DNA of 64,000 nucleotides from Liolophura sinensis (GCF_032854445.1 NC_088295.1:13813385-13877384); one strand, 5' to 3'; counted from the first letter of the stretch, positions 11,950 through 24,035 are shown. The notes: generated by a model from the letters alone, not told the origin. Numbers and translations are program-made.

Positions 11950-13160
11950 TTTAGGTAGAAAAACACGAGCTGAAGTAGATCTAATGTATAAGGATCCAGC
12001 AGAATTTCAATGACTGAACAAATAAAACGTATCTTATTCGTATCGATGGTGCACATAACAATTCCAGAAAAGTACAAAAAGGCTAAATATTACTATGATG
12101 TTGATCTATCCATACTTTGCTTAGATGTGGATAGGGAAGAAAAAGGTTTTACTGGCCGTAACCTTCCCAGTTATATGGCATGTGGTCATGCTAGATTAAG
12201 GGAGGAATATTGTGCTGCTGTTATAAGAATCTAAGGCAAAAAGAATTTAAAATTATGATTATCAGAGGCTAATGAAATGGATAATGAAAAGTAGATGTAT
12301 CGCAACTACACCAGAGGAAAATATAAATGAGGGTGGAAACGTAAGAGAGAAAGGACTGGTACTAAAGTACTCGGAACAGGAATATGAAAAATAATACAAA
12401 GTAAGTGTAGAAGAATATGACCGGGCCTATTATATCGATGCGCTTGATGATTTACCACAAATGGAAAAAAGAAAATGGAATTTGAAGTAGAACTGAACTG
12501 ATAAACAGGATTTCCATAATGAAATAAAATACATTCACCTGTTTTATTGCCTGGCACATATGTTGAAGGTATTGTAATTCTGGCAGAAAATAAGGCATCT
12601 GAGAAAATTGCTAGTTATTACATATCAATTGTGCCGTCACTAACCATAGTTTGTGACACTGTTGACAGGTGAAATGTTCAGAAACGTGAGATATAAGTGA
12701 CATTTATTTGTATATTTGGATCGTGGCACAGTTAATCATGCAAACTATTGTAAGTGACAGGTGAGAAACATTTTGGTGACATTATGAAATTATATGCTAA
12801 TAAAAAGTTTTATTCGACTCGTTTATCCGATTTTTGCTGTAGTACTTATGCATCACTGTTAACGTATGTATATTACCCTTTTTTTCGAATGGATTGTATA
12901 TACAAAAACAAACTACGTATTTGTAAGATGATAATAAGCAGAGAAGCTTTATTGTATGGACATTCACAAACTCATTGATGGTGTTTACGACAAATTCATG
13001 GCAGAAAACGGCGATAATATAGAGGGCCTGGAATCGTATTGATCTGGTATTTAAAGAAGTACAAAGACAGTTTTTCTCTGGAATGTGTTTGCAAATGGTT
13101 ATTATGGTACTTCCGTTGAGACAGTCTTAAATAATTACAATTATGTGCTTAGAAATAGAA
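11950..13160 (+). pseudogene. Unidentified decayed coding region
   Basis: Several plus-strand stretches read like protein but are broken by stops and frame changes. Examples are SRTYLGRKTRAEVDLMYKDP (about 11940-12000), DVDREEKGFTGRNLPSYMAC (about 12124-12183), VEEYDRAYYIDALDDLPQ (about 12410-12465) and MDIHKLIDGVYDKFMAENGD (about 12956-13015). Their composition (many acidic, Lys and Tyr residues) differs from the flanking non-coding DNA. I do not recognise a family. It could be a dead mobile element, a captured gene or a chance run in AT-rich DNA. Confidence 0.3.
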
Positions 13161-13760
13161 AAGCATAAAATCTACATGCTGCGGGGGAAGGGATGGGGTG
13201 AAGTGACATTGAATTGTAACATATAGATTGTTTTTCTCGATCTGTCGACACTAAACCTGTGTTGCAGTCCTACGTTCAGTTTTAAAACGAATAAATATCT
13301 GAAAAGTATCTGACATTTAATTGTATTTGCCTAAATCTGAGCATTCACTGCCCGCAGCTATGTGGTGGCATTCTACCAAGTAGAGATTATCGCCATGAAG
13401 TAGTTGATAAACCCTTACAGGGATAATTAAATTATCACTGGGTTGTAATTTTACCTTCCACTATTAATAAAAGATCATCTCATCATACTGTGTGATCCGA
13501 CACTAACTGTGTGATCCTACCTGTGTGACCCGACACTACGTGTGCAAGGATAATGACCCTAGGGTTTAGTATTTACATCCCTCCAGGAAGCCCTGTTATT
13601 CGCAAAGGAATGCAACATGCCATCTTAACAGTAAAGACCTCAAGTAAAATTCATGGAAATTTTCTTTTTAAAATGGGCTGTAAATATAGACATGTGCATG
13701 AACAAAACGCGTGTCACCTGTTTACCGTCCCGTGATGTACAATGTTTAGTTAATGCCGCT
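13161..13760. other. No feature seen
   Basis: About 600 bp of unremarkable sequence between the decayed coding region and the retrotransposon target site. Confidence 0.4.
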
Positions 13761-13773
13761 CATCATAAAACCT
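13761..13773. repeat. Target-site duplication, 5' copy
   Basis: The 13-mer catcataaaacct recurs exactly at 19364-19376, directly after the 3' repeat tail of the retrotransposon. This is the expected mark of target-primed reverse transcription. Confidence 0.93.
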
Positions 13774-14035
13774 GAGTCCCTGGCTGGCCGTGGAACTAGC
13801 CTTTGTGCTCTCAGCTTTTGTTTAGTGGTCACCCAGTCTGAGGGTGGTGCGACATTACGTTCTGTCGCTTTTAGCGGCAGGACCTATTCACTAGCCTCTC
13901 TTTAAATAGCCTGTACATAGTTTAGTGCATTTCCACTTTTTAATATCGTATCTATTTTGCACTCAGCATCCAAACTGTTCCAAGCGCATAGTTGTGGTCC
14001 TCTCTTTAGGGTAGTAGTTCTCGCCCTAGCCCACA

Positions 14036-15528
14036 ATGTTGTGGGCAGGGCGAGTAAATAGACCCTTAAGCCTTAAGCTTGTAATACAGGGAGTTGTACA
14101 ACCGGTTGAAGTTTACAATCGGCTAAAGGAGTTAGTGGGGAGTGGGCCTAATGTCTTAAAGGGACTAATCGATGTCTCTAGAGATGTCTGGAATGTTACA
14201 GTGGCTACGCAAACCGTGAAGGAACAGCTGTTGGCTAGCGGCTTCACATTCAAAGGGGTAGATTGTCCAATATATGATGTGGAGGAGCAAAGGCTCCTGG
14301 TTAGATCTCGATGTCCGATCGAGGTGCCCTATGACACTATTCGAGGTTTGATGTCCCGGTATGGCACGGTCCATCACGTCAGCCGGGAAAATTACCTTTT
14401 GATAGGTCACTTGAGAATGTTATACGGCGTATTTACATGAGTGGTGTGACCGAGATCAATCCACAATCAATTTCGGTTGAGAATTTTAGAATTCCTTTGT
14501 GGTACACAGGTCAGGTCCGTGTCTGTCACATCTGTGATAGCACAGAACATTTCAAGGCCGACTGTCCTTTAAAAGATAAATGCCTCAAGTGTAAACAGGC
14601 AGGCCACTTTCAAAAGGACTGCCCGTTGAGCGATGAAAATGACAATGGCGACAATGACGATAACGATTGCAATGATAATGATGATAAAGATAGTAATGTT
14701 TATGAAGTTGAAGGTGACAATAAAGATGAGAATCAAGGTCGAGGAGATGATGATTGTAATTATAGTGAGGGACATGGGGATGATATGGAAATTGGGGTTT
14801 CTGGCAAGTCTGTTCCTTCAAGTCAACAAAATAAGGGGACTTTGGAAGCTGGAGAGTGGCAAGTTGTCTCTAACTCCATGTCCTCCAGCAAAAAGATTCG
14901 AAATAAGCGCATTGATGCTACAAATAAGGTCAGGAAGTTAAGCGAATCGCCAGTAGTAGGTGGGCCCCAGAGCCTTTGCGAGGCATCTCAGACGTCACAT
15001 AGCTCGGAGTGGGTTGTCAGTATGAGTCAAATCTCGAATACCTCCTCACCCCCTAGATCGTCAGAAATTTCGAATACTACACCATCCTGCATTAAGGAGA
15101 CGTAATCCAGTGGCGTGACGCACTCCAAAGGTGCACTTGGTAAGAGCCCGTCCTTATGGGGTAGCACGTTCAGCCATGACCCGTCTACAATGTCACAGTT
15201 AGACACTAGAGATATAGCAGATTGTCTTGATCCTCAGGGAAGCTCTCAGCAATCTGATATGTCTAGGGCTGGTGGAGAATCCAATATGGAGGAATCTCTT
15301 TCGGAAATGGATGTACCCGAAGACTTGCCTGGCTATACCAATGGCAAGGGTGAGGCCTTGGTACCTGTCTCAACATCCCTGGGGTCGTATTATCGCACAT
15401 TGCGACGTGATTCTAAAGTTGACAAGGTTAAAAAGCAGAGGAAGTTGATAACGTTGTCACAGGAGGATTTTGCTGAGCGTAGGGCAGCGATGTATAAAAA
15501 GTCCAGAAAAAAGAAAAAGAACAAATAA
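14036..15528 (+). pseudogene. Retrotransposon ORF1 (nucleic-acid chaperone type, CCHC knuckles), disrupted
   Basis: The N-terminal part (from MLWAGRVNRPLSL) resembles the RRM-like half of such ORF1 proteins. It ends early because of a small indel near 14400-14415; the next frame then carries the rest. Two CCHC knuckles lie at about 14521-14620 (CHICDSTEHFKADC, then CLKCKQAGHFQKDC), followed by an Asp/Asn-rich low-complexity stretch and a Ser-rich linker. An in-frame TAA at 15103-15105 interrupts it, after which the same frame resumes to a Lys-rich end (KKSRKKKKNK). The protein would bind and deliver the element RNA. ORF2 starts 9 bp after its stop, in the same frame. Confidence 0.85.
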
Positions 15529-15537
15529 ATATTAATA

Positions 15538-18500
15538 ATGGCTACTACAAAGATCTTACAGTGGAACTGTATAGGATTGAGGTGTAACCTCGCAGAGCTC
15601 CAGATGTTAGCTCAAGACCTCAATCCTATAGCTTTTAGCTTGCAGGAAACTCTGATGACTGATCCTAGTTATCAATGTCGAGGTTATATATCTCATCACG
15701 CTGTTGCCACGTCTACGAATGGAAAGGCATCAGGGCGTTCTTCTCTTTTGATTAGGCAGGGTGTAATACACAATAGACTGGCACTGAACACCGATTTGCA
15801 GGCGGTGGTGGTGCGTATCACACTGGGTATAGTATTAACAATTTGTTCTATTTATATACCACCTTCTTCTACTCTTCACCAACAAGAGCTGCAAAATTTA
15901 TATGATGAATTCTCTAAACCGTGTCTTCTTTTGGGTGACTTTCATGCCCACAGTGTTCTCTGGAGTGACTCTAAACGTAACCAGAAGGGCTCTGTATTGG
16001 AGGATTTTATATCTAATAACTCTCTATGCGCCTTAAATGATGGCACACATACTTACCTTCATCCTGCAAAGGGCACTTATTCGGTCCTTGATTTAGCTCT
16101 GGCTGATTCAGGGCTAAGGTCGGAATTCAGCTGGAGCGTCCATGATGATCTGTGCGGAAACGACCACTTCCCCACCATACTTAGCCTTGAGGAGCCGGTA
16201 TCTTCCTCCCTTCCACGCTTTAATTATGATAAAGCAGACTGGCCCCGCTTTGTTGTTCTGTGTGTTGAAACAGTTACTAGCGACCTTTTTCTTGATGTAG
16301 TTGATCCTATCCAGTTATTCTCGGATCAGCTAATCGATGTAGCCTCCAAATGTATCCCGAAATCTTGTGCGGTTCCCCGTATTAAGAAACCGTGGTTCAG
16401 AGGACTGTAAACGAGCTAGGCGTTTCAGGAAACGTGCTGAGCGCGTGTACCGATGTAGACCATCTCCTGGTAATTTAGACGATGTTAGGCGTACTCGAGC
16501 TAAAGCCCGTAGGACTATCAAACAGTCCAAACGTGACTCTTGGAAACGTTAGCTTTCTAAGATTAATAATCGTACCCCTATGTCAAAAGTCTGGAATATG
16601 ATCCAACGCATCAAAGGCAAGGGATCCAATGTCACTGTCAATCATCTTAAAGACGGGAATAATTCTTTGACAGAAAAACTTGACATAGCCAATAGGTTGG
16701 GCGCTTCTTTTGCGCCCCATTCGTCTTCAGATAATTACTTGCCTCAGTTCCAGCGTAACAAGGAACGGACCGAGGCAAGTCCTCTTGATTTTACATCCTC
16801 AAATGAAGAATCCTACAATGCTACATTTTCTCTACATGAACTATCCGCATCCCTGAGCAAGGCCCATGACTCAACTCCAGGGCCAGATGATATCCACTAT
16901 CAGCTTTTACGACACCTTCCAGAATCTTCCTTGAGGGTGCTTCTTGGAATTTTTAATACCATTTGGATTTCCGGGAATTTTCCTGCCTCATGGCAAAACG
17001 TTATTATTGTCCCCATCCCAAAGCCCGGAAAGGATTCTACCGTCCTATTTCCTTAACCAGTTGTGTATGCAAGACTATGGAAAGGATGATTAACGATCGC
17101 TTAGTCTGGTTTTTGGAGACTAATGAGTTGATAAGCGACATTCAATGTGGATTTCGAAAGAATCGCAGTACTGTTGATCACCTTGTTCGTCTAGAATCCT
17201 TTATTAAGAACGGTATCGTTAATCGTGACCATGTCGTATCTGTCTTTTTTGATCTGGAAAAGGCATATGACACTACCTGGAAAAATGGCATTATGAAAGA
17301 TATGCATGGATTTGGACTTAGAGGTCGGCTTCCTGACTTTATTCGTAAATTCTTAGACCATCGTCACTTCCAAGTTAGGGTTGGGGCTACCCTATCTGAC
17401 TACTTTGAAGAAGATCAGGGGGTTCCTCAAGGCAGCATTTTATCAGTTACTCTCTTTAGCATTAAGATTCATAGCCTTGCCAGAGTTTTATCTCCTAGTA
17501 TGAATGCGTCCCTTTTTGTGGACGATCTTGGTATCTTTTGTCGAGGCAAAGGTATGCACACTATTGAGAGACAGCTGTAGATTTGCCTTAACAAGATCCA
17601 TGGTTGGGCACTGGAGAACGGATTTAAGTTCTCCAAGTCGAAGACTAACTGTGTACACTTTTGTCGGAAGTACTTCCCCCATGAAGACCCCAAGGTATTT
17701 TTAGATGGGCCCTCCATCAAGGTTGTGCCGGAGGCAAAATTCCTCGGGGTGATCTTCGATAAGCACCTTACATCTAAATCTCACATTAATTATCTTAGAG
17801 CCAGATGCCTAAAGGCGCTTGATATTTTGAAGGTTGTCTCTAGTGCTCGATGGGGAGGGGGTCATGAAACCATACTTCACATCTATCGAGTACTAATTCG
17901 TTCTAAGCTAGACTATGCCTGCAGTGTTTATGGAGGTTCGTCACGCTCCCAGTTGAAGAAACTCAATACTGTGCATCACCAGGCCCTACGGTTGTGCTTA
18001 GGTGCTTTCCGTACCTCTCCTGTGGAGAGTCTGTATGTTAAGGCAAACGAGCCTCCCCTGGAGCTTCGAAGAACTAAACTATCCTTACAGTATATCACCA
18101 AGCGTAAAGCCAATCCATCCAACCCAGCCTTTGATTGTGTCTTCCATCCGGAATTTGAAGACTTATATGCTCAGAAGCCATCCATTGTTCCTCCACTGGG
18201 TGTCCGCATCCAGGAACATGTGCAAGCAGCTGGACTTGGGCTGGATACTATCACTCCCATACGCATCTAGGAAGATCCAACGTGGTTATTTCCTGAGCCT
18301 CAGGTTGATACCTCGCTCTCCTCCCTGAAGAAATCTTCCACCAACCCTTTAGTATACCAACAAGAGTTTAGTAATATGTGTTCAAAGTATCCATTTTATC
18401 ACCGTATATTCACTGACGGTTCCAAGAATGATGATGGCGTGGCTTCTGCCGCTGTCCTTGGGCCCAGAACCATTTCAACTCGGTTTCCAAATTCCTGTTC

Positions 18501-19193
18501 TGTATTTAGTGCGGAAGCCAAGGCAATTTTGTGCGCACTTCGGTCCATTCCAGAGCTAGGAGGTAGCAGATTTCTCATCTGCTCTGACTCCCTTTCCTAC
18601 CTCCAGGCAATTCGGGCTAGTTCGCCTGTACATCCAGACATTCTGTCTATCAGGCAGGTGTTCAAACGACTCAATGAAGACTTTATCATTGTCTTTTGTT
18701 GGGCGACCGGGCATATGGGTATCCCTGGAAATACTGCTGCAGATGAAGCCGCGAAGGCGGCTCTGCATTCCGTTACTACCCAAACTGACGTTCCATATTC
18801 GGACTTGCGTTCACTTATTTGCTCCTATATCAAGCGCTTGTTTCAGGCTCAATGGGTGACCAGACAACCAACAAACTGCATGATACTCGTCAGTTTGTTG
18901 GTCCAGCACCTTCCCTTTCACGGCATCGCCTCTGCTCTTGCATTTTGAGGAGGTGTCGTATCGGTCACACACGTGCTACGCATTGGTATTTGTTGAAAGG
19001 AGAAGATGCTCCTCATTGCTTTGCTTGTGATTAACGGTTCACAGTCAAGCACATATTGCTTGACTGTGGCGACTTTGCTCCTGTACGAGATTCCTTTTAT
19101 CACGTGAGCTCTCTTTCAGAACTTTTCAATTCTGTAGAAAGTGATACTATTTTTGATTTTCTCTCTACCATTGGTATGGCAGGAAAGCTGTGA
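15538..19193 (+). pseudogene. Retrotransposon ORF2 (endonuclease, RT, RNase H), disrupted
   Basis: Order of domains: AP-type endonuclease (about 15550-16200; LQWNCIGLRCNLAELQ, QETLM, LLGDFHAHSVLWSD, CGNDHFPT, where families usually have SDH), reverse transcriptase (about 16850-17900; STPGPDDIHYQLL, YRPISLTSC, FFDLEKAYDT, GVPQGSILS, active site FVDD), RNase H (about 18397-18760; FTDGSKNDDG, SAEAKAIL, CSDSLSYLQ, GHMGIPGNTAADEAAK) and a terminal Cys-His motif (CFACD...VKHILLDC). Frameshifts fall near 16400, 17035 and 18870. In-frame stops lie at 16550 (TAG), 17578 (TAG), 18268 (TAG) and about 19032 (TAA). The domains stay alignable, so decay is moderate. It cannot make a working protein. Confidence 0.9.
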
Positions 19194-19363
19194 TTTTAAA
19201 CTACCGTCTGTGTTTGCTATGTGACTTTTTTGACTGAATAGTAAATGAATTATCCGTAGTAGATCGACTACTTGACGTTTTATTGTCGCGATAAAACTGA
19301 AATATTGTTGAAAGCGACGTTAAAACTTTCACTCAATCACTCACTCACTCACTCACTCACTCC

Positions 19364-19376
19364 ATCATAAAACCTA
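19364..19376. repeat. Target-site duplication, 3' copy
   Basis: Second exact copy of catcataaaacct, abutting the final cactcactc of the element. Confidence 0.93.
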
Positions 19377-20134
19377 CATACAGGCGATAAATTTACACGA
19401 TTCCCAGTATGCCCTAAGGTATCTAAAGTTGTAAGCGAAATTAGAAATGACTGCTTTATTAGACTATAGCTTATTTCTCTCCCTGAAATACTATGTCCAT
19501 ATGCCTCCAGCAATAACATTTTCCACAGTAAAGATAGATTCAACTTACCCGCTGTGATAAATCTTAACCCTTTCACTCTAGAGCTCCAAACCGATATAAC
19601 TCTACCAGTGGGCGGGTATCTTTTATAGGCCATTCTTTCTGATTGGCATATCGCCTGGACTCGCTCTGTTACATTCTATTACCAAGTGATACCATCTTGA
19701 AATAAATTAAAATAATTTGCATGAAGATGTAATTAATCGTTTAACTGATATAGATCATCTCGGTTACAGCATAAGTTCAGCATCGGGAGTTTACCTATTT
19801 TTATCCCAGGTTCACATATACCATATCATCCCTTTATACGACTTACTAAAAGATGCTAAAGATGTGTCGTATATAAAAAGCAAAACCTGTGTCCTCTTTA
19901 AAAAGCTTCACAACATTATCAGTTGAGGGAAAGAAATCGGAATACCAGAGGTAAATCTCCAGGCTTCGTCAGTTACTGACGAAAGGACCTGGTGTGGTAA
20001 GGCGGGGAATCGCACCCAGTATGTTAAAAAACTGTGCACCTCAACAAGCAAAGCTGACTAAAGCTCATGTGAGTGACAGCTGCTGATAGGGCCACTTCGT
20101 TTTTCACTTCCGTTTTACTCTTCTTTTCCTGTTA
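19377..20134. other. Intergenic, nothing recognised
   Basis: No exon, SINE or tandem repeat is supportable here. The minus-strand frame at 19349-19633 overlaps the retrotransposon end and is not protein-like. Confidence 0.4.
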
Positions 20135-20262
20135 GATTTATTTGATTGTTGATTTTACGCCGTACTCAAGAATATTTCACTTTTGCAACGGCGGTGAGCA
20201 CTGTGGTAGGGGGAAACCGGGCAGTGCCCTGGGGAAACCCACGACCATCTGCAGGTTATATG
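20135..20262 (-). mobile_element. tRNA-derived SINE, 3' fragment
   Basis: Minus-oriented 3' half: the tail (tttgattgttgattttacgc), then gtactcaagaatatttcact, the degraded ggcggtgagcactgtgg, accgggcagtgccctgg and cacgaccatctgcaggtta. The tRNA head is absent. Confidence 0.82.
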
Positions 20263-20841
20263 GCAAGCATGCGACTTATAAAGCTCCAAACAAGCACTGA
20301 AGCGATCTGTAGGTCATAAAATCGAAAAATGGTAGCCTGCTCCAGTCACACTGAAATATCTTCTTTCTGTACTGGACGCTGTAGAGCGGGGAAAATCACT
20401 GCACCACAAATGTAACTTTCTTCAAAATTCTTGAGCACGCTGTTATGCGCCAATCAATCAAATATATGTATTTAACAAATAATAGCTTTTAGTCTCTCAG
20501 CCTTTTATTTCCGCCACGCATGGCCTGTCAATGTATAGGATTCACGTATGGTTTCGCTACAGTTGCCACACGTTACGTAATACCACAGCTTAACAATTGT
20601 AAATTCTAATTTATGATAACACTTATTTAATACAAGACGTCCTATATTTTTACTCACACAAAAATATGTATTTTTGGTGGGTTATTACTAAGCAACCATA
20701 TGTTTTATGGCCATGTAACTTCTATGGATACATGGACCAGTTTTCATACTTCTGATTTGGAAACAGAAGTGTACCGGGATTTCGAAATTTGCACTTTCTT
20801 ATAGTACCTCTCTGGGGCCGATTCTCCGCATTGCCGTACCA

Positions 20842-21030
20842 GGGGTCGATTCAATAGGGCCATTTTTGACTTGTCAGTTTTTGGTAATGTAAGCTAATAT
20901 TTTGACACATTTGTCTTAAGATGAGATTTATGAGGTGGACAAACTTTTAATTTCCGAAGCCCAAAAATAAGCTTTAATACGATATTTTAAATTTTGACTT
21001 GTCAGAAATCGCTTTGTGGAATCGGTCCCC
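20842..21030. mobile_element. MITE-like element, copy 1
   Basis: About 189 bp with imperfect terminal inverted repeats: ggggtcgattcaata at the left, and the complement of tttgtggaatcggtcccc at the right. A direct subterminal repeat ttttgacttgtcag lies near both ends. The interior (acatttgtcttaagatgaga...aagctttaatacg) recurs in diverged form at 49511-49635, so this is a dispersed family. No transposase is encoded and no clear TSD is seen. Confidence 0.6.
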
Positions 21031-22058
21031 GGTCCTTCCACACGTGTGGCTATGTGTGTACGTGAAACACACCTACTGGTGGAAGACATGTGGCCTTCAG
21101 TGCATGAGACTACAGGTGCATGTCAACACTATAGTTTGCCTAGTCAAAATAATAAGTTTATCCCCTGGAGAATGGTAAGGAATTTGCTGTACATATATTA
21201 TCAATTGGAAATGTAGGGAAAACGTATGTGCCCGGATGTACTATGCGATCACGTAAACAAGTCGCAGATTTGGTTTTTGGTTTCAAACCATCGGCATGAA
21301 ATAGCGCCGCTTCACCATGATAATAGAAAAGGCTTATGGGGATCGATGCCTTAGCTATTTTTAAGCATTCTGGGGGTATGCAGTTGTTAGTTTCGCCAAG
21401 AATTAGAATCATCGAGACATGCCTCGTCAAGTCGGAACTGTTAAACAGAGAGAGCTCATTTAAGTAAAGACAGTTACAAAAATAAAACAACATCGGATTA
21501 ATATTTAAAGCTGAACATTTATAACGATCAGTTAAAATTATAACTTATGATCGCTTCAGTGGTCCTATGGCCCAAATTAACAGATCTAAAGAAATGGCAA
21601 ACCGCAGGAAATGCTCAGTTTACAATAATCGCGGCAGAATTATGCCTTGATGTACAAAATCTGATGCACATGGTTTCATATACTTATACTTAACCTCTCG
21701 GTATATACCTGCTCTGTGAGTCGATGAGTCGAGGAAACCGGAGTGCTGGAGACAACCACTAACCTTTAGTAGGTTATAAAGGAAACTTTCCACCATGTGA
21801 TTGTCAGAACGAGGCCGAAGAGCACTGCATGGTGAGAGACCAGTGATTTCCTAAAACGTATGACAGCTTACATATGTAAAACATATGCAAACAATTAGGA
21901 ATAGCAGTCTTGGAATAATCAGTTCGCATTATTTTTTTCATCTTTTTTTGCATCTTGACCCCGCGGCCACAACTGACTCCCTCTTCTGTAATGGGAGACT
22001 GGAGTTAGAACTATAATGCGCTGGCACGGTATTATATAGTAAATAGGTTTTAATTAAA
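21031..22058. other. Intergenic, nothing recognised
   Basis: No supportable gene or known repeat. Confidence 0.35.
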
Positions 22059-22146
22059 AGGGTCGTTGGTTTCCCCCGGGCTCTGCCCGGTTTACTCCCA
22101 CCATAATACTGGTCTCCGTCGTATAAGTGAAATATTCTTATTGAAT
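22059..22146 (+). mobile_element. tRNA-derived SINE, body fragment
   Basis: Contains tttcccccgggctctgcccg, ccaccataatactggtctcc and cgtcgtataagtgaaatatt. It lies directly beside the decayed RT element. Confidence 0.8.
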
Positions 22147-24035
22147 TAATATTGAATGAAACACAAAGTGGATTCAGAAAAAGGACGCAGCACATACGAT
22201 CATCTTATGGAATTACAGCATTAAATTCGAAAAGGAATAAGTAGGCATGAGTGCACTCTGGTTGTTTTCACAGACATTGAAAAAGTCTTTGACAATGTAT
22301 GGCAAGAAGGAGTTATGCTCCAGTTTGATAAATTCGGAACTAAAGGTAAAAGCTAACACTGAATAAATGATTTCCTAAGAAATCGGGACTTCAAAGTTAA
22401 ACTTGGACAATCTCTATCTGAGAGACACTCTCTACAAAACTGAACCCCTCAAGGAAGTGTATTAAGACCAATTCTATTTAATATTATGATAACCGTACTA
22501 GCAAATGAAATAGATTGACCCCCCCCCCCCCCACTACAAGTAGAACATTCACTGTTTGCTGATGATGTAGCAATATCGAAGACAAGCAAATCTATAAAGA
22601 AAATAACAAGTGCTATTCAGAAAACATTATACACCATATCAAACTGGGCCGACAAATGGGGATTTAAATTACCCACCACTAAAACACCAGCCATTGTTTT
22701 CACAAACAGAAGACAAGTAAATATGGAACTCTCTCTAGGTGGAAACAAAATAGAATTCAAAGACAAGGTCATCTCCTATCTCTCGATAGCAAATTGACGT
22801 GAAAAGACCATATTGATGACCTCATAATCAGATGTCAACACGACCTCAATCTTATGTGATGCATATCAGGCACAAAATGGGGACCAAACAAAACCACACT
22901 TTTACAAATGTACAGCATCCATGATATAATCTAATTCAACCCAGATAGGTACGGATATCATTTTAGAAAGTTGATTAAGTAAGAGCATTATTGTTAATAG
23001 GAAGTGACGTCATTTCTGATCATCAGAGGGGTAATGCATGTTCGCTGTAAAGTCAACAGGTCAACTACCTTCTATTTTGCGGAAGGCCTGTTGGTCGAGT
23101 GGTCTAGACGGTTGACATGTATTGCTGGCGATTTGGTGCCTGACTCTGAGGTCGCTGGTCCCAAAAGCCGCAGTGGTCTCGACCAAATTTCGACACTAGA
23201 ATCTGTGCTATATTCAGAAAGTGTAATTCCTATCAACGTCAATACTGTTAATTCAACCCAATTCAGAATATGAAAATCTAAAAGAAAAATGGACAAAACA
23301 TCCTGCTCCAATTGGATACAAAATTAACAGATTGCTTGTCAGGTAAGACATTTCCCTGCCAAAGCCTCCAGAAATCACACGCCAACAGCAACCACCGTGG
23401 CTTTTGGTTACTCAACAGATAGACACCCCGCCTCACAGCCCATTTTATATCAAATCAAAGGCTTTAGAGCATATTGACAAATGCTACAGTGATCACCTAA
23501 AAATACATACCGACGGATCTAAATATGTGCAAGGTCAGACAGGATCATCATGTTTAATACCGGAACTTAATATAGCTAAGAATTACAAACTTCCCTACCA
23601 CCTCTCCGTTGATTCCACCGATTCCGCTGGTTGCAATCACCATGGCGAGAGCAAACCAAACCGAATGGCCATACTAAGCGACTCTCTCAGCGGAAAAATC
23701 TCCATTAAAAACTCAAAATCTGAAAGTAGGCCAGAAATCCTACAAGAAATAGAAATTCTAACAACCGAAATACAAAAACAAAAATTTGAACTAACTCTAT
23801 CATGGGTACCAGCGCACATAAACATACGAGGAAATGAAATTGCCGACCATCATGAGAATATATCACGCCTGAGACTAGGGAATACGGGACTCCTAGCACA
23901 TTTGGCAACTATGATCCGCCATACTTCCCGCATTTGCCCAGCCTGTTAGGAACACGACGGAACGATAGATCATTATCTCCTACATTGCACAAAACATAAG
24001 AACGAAAAGTATTTGTTCAAAGCCTAGAAACACAA
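22147..24035 (+). pseudogene. Decayed non-LTR retrotransposon (RT and RNase H remnants)
   Basis: Broken plus-strand frames keep RT and RNase H signatures. The RT part (about 22160-22800) has SGFRKRTQ, VVFTDIEK, TPQGSVL, the active site FADDVAI and WADKWGFKL. The RNase H part (about 23470-23990) has KIHTDGSKYVQGQTGSS, MAILSDSLSG, LSWVPAHINIRGNEIADHH and a terminal C..C......HYLLHC motif. There are many stops and frame changes, and no 5' region or endonuclease is seen, so this is an old 5'-truncated copy. It belongs to a different lineage from the 13.8-19.4 kb element (FADD rather than FVDD). A separate insertion interrupts it at 22944-23248. Confidence 0.8.
22944..23248 (+). mobile_element. 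Candidate tRNA-related SINE insertion inside the dead retroelement
   Basis: The 12-mer taattcaaccca occurs at 22932-22943 and again at 23249-23260, bracketing about 305 bp that does not read as RT or RNase H. It contains a leucine/serine-tRNA-like segment (gttggtcgagtggtctagac at about 23090, then gaggtcgctggtccc). The A-box-like part sits 140 bp inside the left border, so the true SINE start is uncertain. Confidence 0.5.

Larger units (their letters stand above)
13774..19363 (+). mobile_element. Full-length non-LTR retrotransposon, I/Nimb-like, with RNase H
   Basis: A 5.59-kb unit bounded by a perfect 13-bp direct repeat. The order is a 5' leader of about 260 bp, ORF1 with CCHC zinc knuckles, ORF2 with AP-type endonuclease, reverse transcriptase, RNase H and a C-terminal CCHC-like motif, a short 3' UTR with the conserved block gaaagcgacgttaaaa, and a tail of TCAC repeats. 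An RNase H domain together with an AP endonuclease places it in the I superfamily (I, Nimb, Loa, Ingi types). The TCAC tail and GCGACGTTAAA block are what I associate with molluscan Nimb-like elements. Both ORFs carry stops and frameshifts, so the copy is dead, although its ends are intact. Confidence 0.92.

Noticed and set aside
14569..14821. Minus-strand Ile/His-rich frames
   Set aside because: Reverse strand of the Asp/Asn-rich part of ORF1.
16330..16530. Minus-strand frame inside the retrotransposon
   Set aside because: Shadow of ORF2 on the opposite strand.
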